Shown in pieces: positions 14,457-26,329 of a stretch of DNA of 64,000 nt. Position numbers and translations under genes: made by a program. Positions within the stretch are counted from its first letter, which is position 1. Every line of letters starts with the position of its first letter. This stretch comes from Thermothielavioides terrestris NRRL 8126 (taxonomy: Eukaryota > Ascomycota > Sordariomycetes > Sordariales > Chaetomiaceae): positions 7,688,001 to 7,752,000 of the forward strand of contig NC_016457.1 of assembly GCF_000226115.1 (NCBI RefSeq). The letters are read 5' to 3'. The notes beneath the pieces were generated by a model. It was not told the DNA's origin and did no database searches. It saw only the letters and a list, made by a program, of their open reading frames with translations.

Positions 14457-16285
14457 TTTACTTTTCTCTTCTTTTCTTTTTTCTTTTTTCTTCTTGATAT
14501 ATGGCTTGCGTGATTAGGGGTTGTTAAATAGACTTTTGACTGTCCTGCTTCGGTTCCCTGGCGCTCTCAGCTGGTTCCTGTGTCTTGATACTTGGTGCTT
14601 GAGCCCCGTTGCTTCGAGACAGGCTGGATTCTTGGCCACCGGCGTGGTGCGCGTGTTGTTGCGTCGTGGCTCCGGTAATCCGGCGAGTTTAAGATCTCGA
14701 GGCAGAGTCGAAGCTGGGTTTGGTGTCGATAAAAGGTCTCTTGTGGCCGGAGGTGGGATATAATGCTGCTCGAGATCTTCGTCTTTGTCTGATCCGAAAC
14801 AAATGCATTGTCTGGTTGGCACAAAGCGCATTGTGTATATTTGGGGACGCCGTTGTCCCTGAACAGTTTTTGAAACTACTCCCGTCAGCGGCCCCTTTGT
14901 TCATTCGATCTGTCCATGCTAGAGAGGGACTCAGCTGCAGTACTGCCGGTCCGAGGCGAATGGAAAAAGAGAACAAAGAGTCTACGCGATACCTGGGCGT
15001 GATGGTGGCCCCCATTGATCCTTGACACTCGCAGAAGTTGAGGGAGTCATCATATTTCGACCTCGACAACCCTAATTGGATGAGAGAGACACAGCGGAGC
15101 TTTAGTAAAATTGCTACCGACTTCGCCGACCTCCTGACGAGCAAGGTTGCGTCATGTCATTCCAAGGTTTTGGCCTGCCGCGGACGACTGGAGAATGAGA
15201 GGATCTTGATCCCGCCTGGGGGTCAACTTACATCACCGTGCCTTACGCAGCACGCTTATCTGCTCGCCATCAGCCTGCCCAACTTGCAGGCGATGCCCGA
15301 TGGGGTTTACAACTCGACGTGGGCCAAGGTCGTACATGTACGTAACATGCCCGCCTTTGAGGCGGAGTTCGCTCGATGGAACCAACACCGTTCTCAATCA
15401 CGTCAACCTCACCGCTCCAAGCCACCACCAGGACGAGCTGAACATCGGATCCGCGAGGATCCCGGAATAAATTGTTCCCTGCCTATACTTAACAAATCTG
15501 CTTCCCGACAAGCAAGCAGCCCCGTGCTGAAACACCGCACGCCGAGACCAGAGTTCCCCCCCAACCTTGCCCTCAGAACGCCGATTCACGCCGTTCCCTC
15601 TGTCCAGACGAAAGAAGTAGTGATACAAGAATACCTGCCCTTTGGTAAGGCACAGAAAGACGGAGACGAAACGACGCGGCGACCCAGGAGGAAACAGAAA
15701 AACCCGACAAGAAGGAAAACCGAAGAAATGAAAAGGTGCGTATAACAAAAGATTAAACACGACCGCCGCCCTTTTCCGAACCGCAACGCAACACAACGCA
15801 TCTGACCCATCCCGAACTATCTTCACCTAATCTAGACATACTCCCGAACCGCAACCCCCAAAAATCCCCACCGCCCTACAAATCACATCCTCGAAGAAAG
15901 CATGGGCCAAAACCCCAGCTTGCCCGCGGCATGGCTCGTCCCAGGACGGCCCTGGGGATCTTCCAGCACAAGACGAGAGAACCGGGCTTGTTTTTGGGCC
16001 TCCCGGGCAGAGGCAGAGGCAGAGGCGGGGAAACGGCCTGGGTTTAAACCCGCGGTAAGCAGCTGGCCGGGCGAGGCTTCCTTAATGCCCAGGATGTCGC
16101 TGTCGCTGTCATTGTCGAGGTTTGCCGTCGCGCCTTGTTTGGGCGAGGGGTGCGTGGGGCTTTCCTCGGGCAGGGACGGGCGTAGAGAGCTGCCAGCTGC
16201 ATGCAGAGGGAGAGGGGAGGCCGTTAGATGCGGGCTATGCGAGGCGGACAGAGCAACTGAACGTCATGTCCGGCGAGCAATCCCG
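14457..16285. other. 1.8 kb intergenic region, no gene supported
   Basis: The region lies between the 5' end of the Arg-rich gene and the 3' end of HIR1. A 235-codon plus-strand frame (15,038-15,745) has no recognisable domain and a composition like non-coding DNA, so it was not accepted. Polypyrimidine stretches near 14,460-14,500 precede the minus-strand start at 14,456. Confidence 0.45.
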
Positions 16286-19200
16286 CTACTCCACATCCAT
16301 TCCCTCTGTTTCGCGCTCGCCGCCGTCCTCGTCATTCGCAGTCAGGCCCAGGATGCGGGCGTATTGGACGGTTAGCCGCTGGAGGTCGCGGAACTTGCCT
16401 GTCCAAGCAGTTAGCAGACCGTCATATGGGTGTCGCTGCGAAAACAATAATCGAGAAACTCACCCAAGATCAGCACCACCCCCTTGAGCAGCTCCCTCCT
16501 GTCCCACCCGCACAGCGTCTCTTCCTTGCTAAACCACCCCCTGCCGTCGCCGCCATCCTTGGCATCGCCCCCTTTCTCTTGCAACACCCCTCCAGTCAAG
16601 CTATTCAGCAACTCCTCAACCTTGCCCCGCAGGCCCTCGGCGCCGATACGCTTCGCGTACATGAACAGATACAACCTGAACTCCTCCTTCGCGCCGAGGG
16701 CCAGGGCGCCCGCGATGCGATTCTCCAGGTGCGCCACGCTGACGGTGCTCTCGAGACCTTCGTACCCGTCCTTGGACAGCAGGGTCTTGATGAGCCGCTG
16801 CAGGGTGTAGGCGCGGCCCTTGAGCAGGAACTCGGTCGTGGTGTGCCGCTCCAGGAAGGGTATGATGCCGGCCGACACACTGACCTCGTCCTCTCCGGAC
16901 GCCTTGTCCGACCCCTTCTTACTTGGGCCGGCGACTGGCCCGACCGCCGTCGAAGAGAGCGCGCTGATGGACGAGTCGTTGCTGTTCCAGTACTGGCTGC
17001 CCAGCGCCCACCACGACTCGCTCAGGCGCTGCCAGGCGTACATGGTCGACGAGTAGTAGTAGCCGTCGCCGTTGCTGAGCGTGACGATGATGGCGCCGAC
17101 GCTGTTGAGGTGCGCAGAGGTGATGCCCGGACCCGGGGTCGGGCCCTCGAGAGACAGCGGGGTGATGGCAATGTCGAGGATCGGAGCCAGGGAGACCGGC
17201 GGGTGGGCGGCGGACATGGTCTTCATGTTGAAGACGTGGCAGAGGCCGACGGAGGAGATGCAGAGGAGCCAGTGCCCGCGAGACTCGAGGACGACGGGCT
17301 GGGAGTCGAGGATGATGCCGTTCAGAAGCCTGCGACCGGCGGGTGTCCAGGTGTGGACGGAGCCGTCCTCGCACGCGGCAGCCCAGAAGTACTTGGACCC
17401 CGTGACGAGGAGGATGGCCCGTGGAAGGAAATCCTGCCACAGGAGAGCGCCGCGTTTGGTGGCTGCGATGCGGGAGGGCTCGCGCGGCCTGACGGGGTTT
17501 CTAGCTTCGAGAATGATGTTTTCCGGCACTTTGGAGGCGTCCTCGAGGCTGGACTCGCCCTGAAGAACGCCTCTCTCGAGCGGTCTGAGGATATGGGACC
17601 GAACCTTGGGGACGGCTAACCTGACCTGGGAGCACAGAAGGGCCGGGTTTGTGATGGCAGGACGGAGGTACTCCGGTGTAGGCGCAGGGCCTTGAGCAGA
17701 GGCGCCTTGTACTGAAGAAGCCGGTTCTAAGCCGTCCACCGTGTCAACCACAACCGGGATAGGACCGGCCGATGGGCGCTTGGCTGCAGGTGCTTCCTCG
17801 TCCTCGCCCTCCGTTGCAACAGGCTTTCTCTTGTTACCAAGGAGCATGGAGACGATACCGCCCTTGGGCAGCCCATGAAATGGCTTCGACAGATCGAGAG
17901 TCGTCTGTGGCGTCTCGTTCTGCGTCGATTTCGTGGACTTGGCGCCGACCAGCTGCGACTGGGGTAACGATAATAGGCCGGTGGCCGACGACGAGACCAG
18001 CAGCGGAGCGACCCTCTTCTTTCCGTCCTTGGTAACCTGCACCCGTGATTTTAGTTCGGCTATCCTCGCCGCCGTCTTCTCGGCGCTCTCCTCCGCGGGG
18101 GCTGTCTTGGGGGCCTCCTTGCTCGCCTGTGGTCCCGCAGAGTCATGCGCCCCGCCCTCCTTGGGCGTCGACTTCGAGCCGTTCGTGATGGGGGTCTCGC
18201 TCTTGTCGGCAGGTTGGAAGTCTCCCATAAGGGCGCCCATCCTCGACTCCGCCCCGCGCAGCTCTCCTGCCTTGCTGTGATCCTCGAGGTGCAGACCGTC
18301 GACGTCCTCGGGGATTCCCATGCCCTTCCTCGACCCGCCGAACTTCTGGAGCGCCTTGTCGTTCTCCTCGGAGGTCGCAACCCAACCGAGCTCGCCCTCC
18401 TCAAACCTGACAGCAACGATGCTGCCATCTAAGCTCGAGGTAAACAGGGTCTGGCCGTCCGGGGTCCAAGCGAGGTCGGAGATGGACTTGGATGCTACGT
18501 CCTGCAAGATGACGACCGGCCTTGAGGAGTTGGTATTCCAGATGCTCAGCGTCTTGTCCTGTCCTGCGGAGGCAATGACTGTCACGAGGCTCGAGGAAGA
18601 CCGATCTCCTGATGCATTGCCACTTGGTTTCTGCGTGTGGAACAGCCGCGGAGAGAACATGCAGACTTCTGTAGGGGCTTCGTGGCCGATGAGGTTGATC
18701 TCGCTGTCCCATCTGGTGCGTTCGATGATGGCGACACTGCTCACGGGGCCGTTCACCGCGTTGGCCGCGGCGATGTGGTTGCCGTCCGGGGACCAGCTGC
18801 ATCTCCGGAAGTATGTTGTAAGCGGCGAGCTCTTGAAGGGCGCGCTGATAGTGGTCTCGAGGACGAAGTTGTTCACCATGTCATGCTGGGTCGCGTTCGG
18901 GGGCGGTGGAGTAAAGCGGAAGATCTTGATGTGCCGGTCGTCGCCCGCTGTAGCGAAGAACTTGTTTGCCGGGTCGAATGTGATTCCCTTGACGTGGCTT
19001 TGGTGCGCGGAAATGGTCTTCAGCTTCTCAAACGTGTGACCGGACCAAACCACCACCTTTGAGTCGAGGCCCACAGAGACGAGAATTGAGTTGTCATAGG
19101 ACCACGCGAGGTCCTGGACGTCGCTATCGTGGCCAACGAGGCGTTTGTGTGTCTTCCAATTCTCAACCGGCGGCGGCTCGTTTGTGCCTGCGGCGCTTGT

Positions 19201-19749
19201 CAGTTCATCAATCGCGAAGACGAATTCCTGGTCCGTCCCAATGTTCCTTCTTGTAGCGGCGCACGTACCGAATGTTGCCGCGAGGGAAGGCGGATTGCTG
19301 TCTAGCTGGTAGATGCAGATCACTCGGTCGTCGGCGCCGGATGCGAGGTAGCGGCCGTTCGGCGAAAATCGGACAGAGTGGATGGTGCCTAAGTGGTGGC
19401 TCATGTGGCAGAGCTGTCGCGGCTTGTCGTATGCCGGGTCAGTGGCATTGAGGATGGCCTCGGTCGACCAGATCCGGACGTGGCCATCTGCTCCGCGTCA
19501 GCAAGTATTTTTGGCCAGCGGCACGGGTCTCGATGTCAAATCGGCGTACCTCCGCCAGCGGTCGCTAGTCTCGAGCCATCGGGCGAGATGTGGCAGCTGT
19601 AAACCTCAAAATCCTTCTGCTCCCCTGCGCGAAGCCACGGAAGTCAGCGTCGGTTGCGATGGAGGCGGAGGCCACGACCGCATTGAGCGGCGCGCGCTTG
19701 GTCCAGACTTACCGCTATGCCGCAGCCACGAGGGCTTAAGGATATACAT
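16286..19749 (-). CDS. hir1: Histone transcription regulator / H3-H4 chaperone HIR1 (HIRA)
   Basis: A subunit of the HIR complex, which deposits H3-H4 independently of replication and represses histone genes in the nucleus. I propose five exons: 19749-19713, 19624-19550, 19487-19269, 19187-16464 and 16398-16286, giving 1055 residues. The third intron (19,268-19,188, 81 nt) is a multiple of three without stops; removing it restores the family junction ATFG-TNEPPPVENW. N-terminal WD40 propeller: SRLATAGGDGHVRIW, VGHDSDVQDLAWSYD, SVGLDSKVVVW and ATAGDDRHIKIFRF. The ASF1-binding B-domain is TKDGKKRVAPLLV (about residue 500). A HIRA C-terminal domain follows (YFWAAACEDGSVHTWTPAG). The last exon supplies GKFRDLQRLTVQYARILG, the conserved C-terminus. 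Confidence 0.94.
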
Positions 19750-21029
19750 GTTGGGCGCAAGGTTGCAATGGATGCGCGATGTTCATGTCGATACAATTTT
19801 GTTGGACCGAACCCAGAACCAGGCTGCGCAGAGCTCAGAGCTCGAACACCCCTGCTGCGACAAATCGAAGACTCGCGACACGTCCGCTGCGCGGCTGCGG
19901 TCCCACGCGAGCCCGGCACTGATCAATGCCTCCGCCTTGCTTATCGTTAAGGCCTGTCTGTGCTTTGATAGGCAGTGAAGCTTGTTAGAGGTAAGCTTGA
20001 GGGCCTGCTGATTGGTGCTCCAGTGCGGAGGTAGGTAATCATAGGTGGTGGAACTAGGTAGCGGCTGCCTGCCGACACCACTGCAAGCTGCAAGCTGAGC
20101 TCCCTATCCTACCTACCTAAGGGAAGCAGCGCCATGCAGAAGAGCCCAGCCGATGCGCAACACCGCCTTCCCTAAGGTCCAGTATCAACCTGGAACCTGG
20201 AAGTCATGAAATACTGCCTGTAGGCACTGTTGCGAAACCCAAGCTGGACCAAGTCCAATCACATTCCTATTCATGATCCTTTACCCCTCAGACCAGCCCA
20301 TTGCCAGCTTTGAGAGAAAAAGAAGAGCTCGAAATTATCTCTGGATTCACTGTGAGAGAGGCCTTTGTGATGCGCAGTTGATAGAACAGACATGTAACTA
20401 CCTACCTCTCCCGATGCTTTTGCGTTTCCATGTTCTGGGCTCCCCTTTCCAGTATATCCCGAGTCCCTCTTGACAGGCAGAATGAACGACAGAACGTGGC
20501 CCCTGCTGGCTAACACTTCAGTCCATCAGGTCAACACCAGCTTCATTCAGCGCATTATGGTGGCCTGGATGTCGTACTCCGTATTGGCGTCTTGTCCGCG
20601 TTGCTGGTCTCAGAGCACCCCTTGAGAAAAAAAACGTAGAACTCCGTACCCCTCTCGAACAAGAGTACCTCACGGGCCCCTTCCTTGGCTTGGTGCCCGA
20701 GAGACATCGATGCACGATTGCGAGAACCAGGGAGTTCAGAACATGATATGCCCGGCATTCCTATCTGTCCTATCCCGCTATCCGTGAGTGAAACCGAGAA
20801 TAGTTACAACCCTTGCTATTCCGTATACCCCATCCCTTACGCTACAAGCAAGCCGAGGAGAAAGCAACCGCGAGGAACCTTCAAGCCATCAAGACAGCAA
20901 ACAAAGCAGAGAAGTAAGACCGTAGCTACCCAACGAAAGCAAGCGACATTCCAGACAAGTGATACATCCGCTTGCTCAAGAGAGACAAATTAGCAACGCG
21001 AGTGGCTGAGAAGAGCAAGCATCCTGCCG
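19750..21029. other. Intergenic region upstream of HIR1, no gene recognised
   Basis: About 1.3 kb lies between the HIR1 start and the 3' end of the H1-tail-like gene, both on the minus strand, so it should hold the HIR1 promoter. Only short frames are seen, with no domain. Confidence 0.5.
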
Positions 21030-21555
21030 TTACTTGGCATCGGTGGCCTCGGGTTTCTTGGCCGCTGTCTTTGGCTTGGCCTCCTGGACAGACCGCAGGT
21101 CAGCAACATAGTGGGGAAAAGGGCGGAAATTTAAAGATGGGCGTGGACAGGCGTGTATACCTTCTCCCCTGTCTTCTCCGTCTTCTCCGTCTGCTCCGTC
21201 TTCTCGGCCTTCGCCTTGGCCGTCTTCTCGGTCGCGTCTGCCTTCTTCGCGGTCTTCTTCACGGCAGCCTTGACCTTCACGTGCAACCAGTCAGTATCAT
21301 GATCAAGCTTCCAGGGTGGAGAAACGGGGGGAGAAGGCTGCAGAAAGGTACCTTCTTGGCCGCGTCGCCCTCTTTTTTGGGTGCCTTCTTCTTGGTGACG
21401 CCGGCGGGTTTAGCGCCCTTCGCCTCCGTCTTGGCCGCAGCCTTCTTCTTAGCAGGCGCCTTGGGCTTAGCAGTGCGCTTGATGGTGGGGGCGGTGTCGA
21501 CGACGGGGACGACACGCGGCTTGGAGTTGCCCGTTTGCGAGCGCGTGGAGGCCAT
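21030..21555 (-). CDS. Lys/Ala-rich basic protein resembling a histone H1 tail
   Basis: Three exons (21555-21352, 21274-21161, 21083-21030) give 123 residues. The protein is almost entirely Lys, Ala, Thr, Glu and Pro, with AKPKAPAKKK, TKKKAPKKEGDAAKK and the repeated TEKTAKAKAEKTEQTEKTEKT pattern. This resembles the tails of linker histones and other chromatin or rRNA-associated basic proteins, but I see no winged-helix H1 globular domain. The first splice acceptor (GTGAAG|GTC) is a little weak, but it keeps the basic frame across both introns (77 nt each). A nuclear, nucleic-acid-binding role is inference. The next gene on this strand is HIR1. Confidence 0.65.
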
Positions 21556-23699
21556 GCTTGCGCCTTCGATATAAACCGGTCAATCTGCGCCCATGGTTGA
21601 GAAAAACGATCAATCAGGATCAGCGGGAAGGGAAAAAGCGAGCTGAGTGCTTGTGCGCTGAATGCGACAGTCGGCACCGAGCAGAATGCATTCTTCTGTT
21701 CCGCCGCCCGGGTGCAAATCACGCGCGACACACCATCGCAAGACGACGACTTCGAACTTACAATGTAAATGTGCAACAAGCGCCTTTTTGGGACTAAGCG
21801 TGCGACGATGCGCCGGAAACGGGGCGCTTCGAACTTGAAAAGAAGCTTCCGTCTGGGAGAGCGAAAAGCAGGAAGACGGAATGAGGTGTTATCATGGCGG
21901 AGGCGAATGGTCGCAAGGAAAACAAAGGGTGGGCGGCACAAAAACACGGGGCTGGCATGAGCAACACCGGCATCGCGTCCCGCCTCAAGCAGGTCCCCCT
22001 CCCCCCCCCCAAACCCCAGGCGGAAACTCAGCTACCTGGTAGGCGGTCTGAAAGCTCCCGAGCTCCAGCTGCTTCGAGCTTGGACATCGGAGTTTCAGTG
22101 CGGATGCCTCGCCGCTGCCTTCGCTGATTTGAGCGCGCGACTTCTCATCCAGCGATCTTGTTCTTTGCTGGCCGCCTTTTCCAGTTTAGTCGAGTCTCGG
22201 AGCTCCTGGCCCATGGCTGTCGCTTCAGGGAAGGCGCCCTTGCCGCGCGCCTGTTGCCTCGAAGTAGGATGAAGCAGTGACACGTGGCGAGCGACAGATC
22301 CATTGGGCTTCAGAGACCCCATCATCTCGCAAGGATTTCGGAGCTCCAAACCGCTCTCGGATATCGAGGTATGTTAAGGCCAAGAGCTTGCAGCGCTCCA
22401 AGTCTCGTGCCGACAAATAATCGCGTCCATTCCGCTTGTTTGTCGACCATGTTCTTCTCCAACCTTGCCAGAGGACAAATGTGAAGCGGACTGCGGAATG
22501 TTCGCCAGCTGGGGAACTCGTGAAGTTTTTTGCCGAATGTGTGTCGAATTGAACCCCATCGGTGTATCTGGAAAGTTGCAGGATGAGAGACGGAGATGCG
22601 TTCGCGGGCCGCGCTGCGGTGGGACTGGACCCACCGTTGACGAAAGAAAAGAAAGCCACGCGAACTCGCAAGGGCTGCCGAGGGGAACGACCCCGCATTC
22701 AAGTGCAGCAATGCTGAAGCTATTCAGAATCCCGATCGGGAAGTTTGTGCAACCACCGCTCGATCAAAAATTGCTACCTGATCAGTTACAGGCAAACTGC
22801 ACTGGAACCAATGCGATATGAAACTTCTGCACCAGGCTCACCCTATTCTACTCAGATTTAAAACCGGCGGCCAGGTTGTGCAGCAACAAAAACACCGCTA
22901 ATCTGATATATGGTCAGGTTGTTACCGTGCACCTAACCTCCACTGCCTCACTATCATGGCACGGCGGGTTCGGCCGGGCTCAATCAGCGAAACAAGCAAC
23001 AGATTCCATAGCGGAAGCCTACCTTACGCAACAGAATTCAATTTGACTTGGGAGCTACTTTAGAGGCACCTCAGACACCTATCTCTACCTCGGTCAGTCC
23101 TCCGCACCTTAAACAACCTCAAACCGGCGACCAGCAGCAGACAGAAGAGCAGAGCCCGCACAGTGCGATGGACCGCCGACACGCACTCAGGGTCTGGGGC
23201 TCCGCTCCAATCAGAGACGGGGAACGGAGCTTGCTTGGGAAGGTGGGCCCCTGGCGGGGTTAAACGGGATCAGGATCAGGGGCACTTATCACAGGACAGT
23301 GATCCTTCCACGGTTACTACGCGGTGCGACCAGCTGCCGCGCTGCAAGAACCGAACCGAGTGGCTTGAAGGTTGCAAGAGGTCTCATCTCGAATCTACCT
23401 CGAAGACAGCTGATTAAAGGCTATTATCCCCAAGTTGTTCTGCCAGTCAGCATGTTGAGAAACATCCAGACTTTCCTGCTTCCTGGTCATTTCTACCTCC
23501 AGGTTCCTGGCCCGGAGAGAATGGCAGTTGCTGCCTTCGAGCGAGGTTGTTGGAGCCTAAATACACGAAACATACCAGGTAGGTGCTAAAGCCAAAGTTG
23601 AACTGGTTAGCTCTGGGGCACAGGTTCAGGCTCGTTTGGACTGCTAGAACCAGAACGGCCAATGCTGGGGGCAGCAAACCCCACGTCCCACCGCGGTTC
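21556..23699. other. 2.1 kb intergenic region, nothing recognised
   Basis: Scattered short frames on both strands, including one of 157 codons on the minus strand at 22,225-22,698, have no motifs. A run of ten C lies near 22,003. No RNA gene was recognised. Confidence 0.45.
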
Positions 23700-24620
23700 G
23701 ACAGACTCGGCAGCATTTCAACCCACACTGGCTGAGCATTGACTGGGAACAGAAGATCATCCTCGCCTCGGACTTCAAGCCCGTCAGCATCCTCAAGACT
23801 TCGCTCGGTGTTAAGCGCGCCAACACACTGCCCCTATGGGATCTCGACCCCAAGGTGATCCTGAACACGATCATCATCTCGAACGTGAGTGTCCTCGTTT
23901 CTTTGAGTCAGGGGTGAATAAGTCTTGAGTGCTGACGGGAACCTCGGATCCCGTGCAGGCTGGCGGTATCAAGGACGTCCACTTTATCCCGGCAACCCGC
24001 AGGGTGCCGGGCTGGTCAGGGCTGTCCATCTCGACCAGGTCAGAATCATCTACCCCGAGCGCAAGAATGCCAAGCAACGGCAAGCCCGGTGTTGCTGAGC
24101 TGCTGTTCGACCTTGACCCGAAGGCTCGTGACACGACTGCCATCTAGTGCTTGCCTCCCCACGCTTGCCCCCCTTCAGGAGGTGGCATGTTAGCTATCCA
24201 AAGCGTCTTCAACAGTCCTGACATCTCGCAGGACGACCGGCCGGTTCGCGTACTTCACGCTTACCACGGCCATCCACATCGCCGCACTGGACATCAGCGA
24301 CCTGGGCGACGTAAACCGGCTGGACGACCCGAACGAGGACCAGCCGACGGTCGGGCCGCACCACGTCAAGATCGCGCCGGACCGGCAGCACCTTGGTGAT
24401 GACGGGCTACTTCCTGCAGACGGGCGCGATTAGGCTCATCAACACGCCCGCTCGCCGACTTCAGGGCGCTGTACATCGACATCGACGCCGACGGCAGCCT
24501 GCGCTTCAACCGCTCCATCGATTTCAGCAAGGAGTTCACCAACCGCGGCGGAGGCAAGCTCCACTCGATTGTCGTCTATGACACGACGGATCCCATGAAG
24601 CCGCTCTACTACTCGAGCAT
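23700..24620 (+). pseudogene. Broken beta-propeller gene (selenium-binding-protein/methanethiol-oxidase-like)
   Basis: Pieces of one protein can be read in changing frames: HFNPHWLSIDWEQK, DFKPVSILKTSLGV, AGGIKDVHFIP, VAELLFDLDPKARDTTAI, AALDISDLGDVNRLDD, VMTGYFLQTGAIRLINTP and ADGSLRFNRSIDF. An intron with intact signals (GTGAGT at 23,885, GTGCTGAC branch, GTGCAG at about 23,958) still separates two in-phase segments. At least five indels break the frame (near 23,990, 24,085, 24,240 where CCGG is doubled, 24,392 and 24,450). The N-terminal part of the gene is missing. The motif order looks like fungal SBP56/methanethiol-oxidase-like propellers; that family name is from memory of general features and is tentative. 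Sequencing error is possible but would need several separate mistakes. Confidence 0.65.
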
Positions 24621-25327
24621 TCGAGCTGAGGTTCCTAAAGGGGTCAGTGAGCCTGTAACTCAGGGCCCCGTTCACTCTCTGCTTGTTATGCCCTCAACAA
24701 TACCTAATCAATTCCTAGTATCTAGTAGTTCCGACTTGTACCATAATACCACCAGATATTTTCCTTACCGGATCAATCTCGGAGAGAATGGGAGCTGTAG
24801 GAGCTACTGTGTTGATGATGGTCGAGAGACATGGAACTTGATCTGGGCTGCGCCAAGGTCCCCCAGCCAACATGCCCAACTTTTCCGCACCGCACCAAGC
24901 AAGACAAGACAGACAAGACAGACGACATTGTGTTTATTTAACAGGGGTCGCCAGTGACAAAAGGGGCGCCAAGACGATCAGAAACATACACGCAATTGAG
25001 TCACCGTCTGGTCCTCCTCGGAACTCAGCTTCGGCCCCGCAGCCTCCGGCCCCGCTGCCGATCACCGATCGCATGAGTCAATGCAACCGGGCCGGCGCGA
25101 CCTCACTTTCCTTCCTCTCCTGTACTAACATCAACATTACCCCCTGTCACCGTTACGGCTCAGTTGTCATCCACAGGGCGCGCAGCGCAACTTCCAAGCC
25201 TTCTTTTCTTCTCAACACCATTTCCCTCTCAAGTTCAACACTTCCTTCATTTTCACCGTGTCCTGATAAACTACCTATCTTGAACCAACCAACTCCCACT
25301 AGTGCTTGCACCGCCCACACATCCGCG
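24621..25327. other. Intergenic region, promoter of the GNAT gene
   Basis: No gene is supported here. A CAAGACAAGACAGACAAGACAG short-period repeat lies near 24,897-24,920, and pyrimidine-rich tracts lie upstream of the ATG at 25,328. Confidence 0.45.
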
Positions 25328-26225
25328 ATGATCCCCGCAGCCGACCTACGCACCTGGACCCGGCAGGTTGGCGGGGACACCTTCACCGTGTCGACCGATC
25401 CGTCGCGGATCCAGCTCGACGCGCTCAACGCCGCCTTCGCGACCGATATGCTGTACTGGGCGCGGCCGCTGCCGCTCGACACGCTGCGGCTGTGCGTGGA
25501 GCAGTCGCTGTGTTTTGGGCTCTACTGGCATGTCCCAACGCCGGGGGGAGGGGAGGGAGCTGCGGCGGCGGGTGAGGATGCGCGGGCGGGTGCTGGTCAG
25601 TTTTGCTGTTTCCATATCGTTCATGCGTTGCGCTTCCTACGATTCTCCCTTTTTTGCACTCCCAGCCATTTAACATTCCCGAACCCTTTACACTCACTCA
25701 CCCACCCACTCACTCACTCTCACCTCAACAACCCTTACCTCTTACCCCACAACCTCTCTCCCCACTTCCCTTCATCCTTCTCCGCACGCATATAGTCATA
25801 TAGACTACCGCTCACCGCATATACAACTAACCACCCCACCCCGCCTAGACCACCCCCCGGCAACCGCCATGATCGGCCTCGCCCGCCTGGTGACAGACCA
25901 CACCACCTTCGCCTACCTGTCGGACGTGTACGTGCTGCCGGCGCACCAGGGCCGCGGGCTGGGCCGCTGGCTGATGCAGTGCGTGGACGAGGTGCTGGGG
26001 TCGTGGCCGGCGCTGCGGCGGTGCCTGCTGCTGACGGGCACCGCGGCGGCGGCGCGGCTGTACGAGGAGACGATCGGCGCGCGGGACGTCGGCGTGTCCA
26101 TCCCCGCGGGGCCTGGGGGAAGGCGTGTGGGAGGGCTGCGGCTTTTGGAGAGGAGGGGGAATCCGAGAGCTTTGGGGGCTGGCGATGGGAAGGGTGAGGG
26201 AGAGGAGGGGAAGGACGCACGGTAG
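25328..26225 (+). CDS. GNAT-family N-acetyltransferase
   Basis: Two exons (25328-25571, 25849-26225) give 206 residues. Exon 1 carries the N-terminal strand/helix region (WTRQVGGDTFTVSTDPS, LCFGLYWHVP). Exon 2 opens with IGLARLVTDHTTFAYLSDV and then the acetyl-CoA-binding motif A, VYVLPAHQGRGLGRWLM, which contains the expected Q/R-x-x-G-x-G/A signature (QGRGLG). The splice phase is consistent: G|GTGAGG, and CTAG|AC restores an Asp codon. The 277-nt intron is several times longer than others here and is full of CTCA/CCCA repeats. The substrate cannot be told from sequence. The C-terminus after residue 170 is Gly/Glu-rich and unlikely to be structured. Confidence 0.8.
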
Positions 26226-26329
26226 TTTAAAATGGGAGGGAACCAGCCATTCTTATTTCATTATTTCTCTCTCTCTCTTTTTGGCGCCTTTAATTCCCTG
26301 GGGATACGATACGAACGATTAATGAGGGG

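Noticed and set aside
15038..15745. 235-codon plus-strand open frame
   Set aside because: No domain, low hydrophobic patterning, UTR-like composition; it reads as chance in an intergenic region.
16426..17619. 397-codon plus-strand frame
   Set aside because: It lies wholly antisense to HIR1. GC-rich codon bias makes long antisense frames, and the composition (Arg/Gly/Val/Asp) is that of a shadow.
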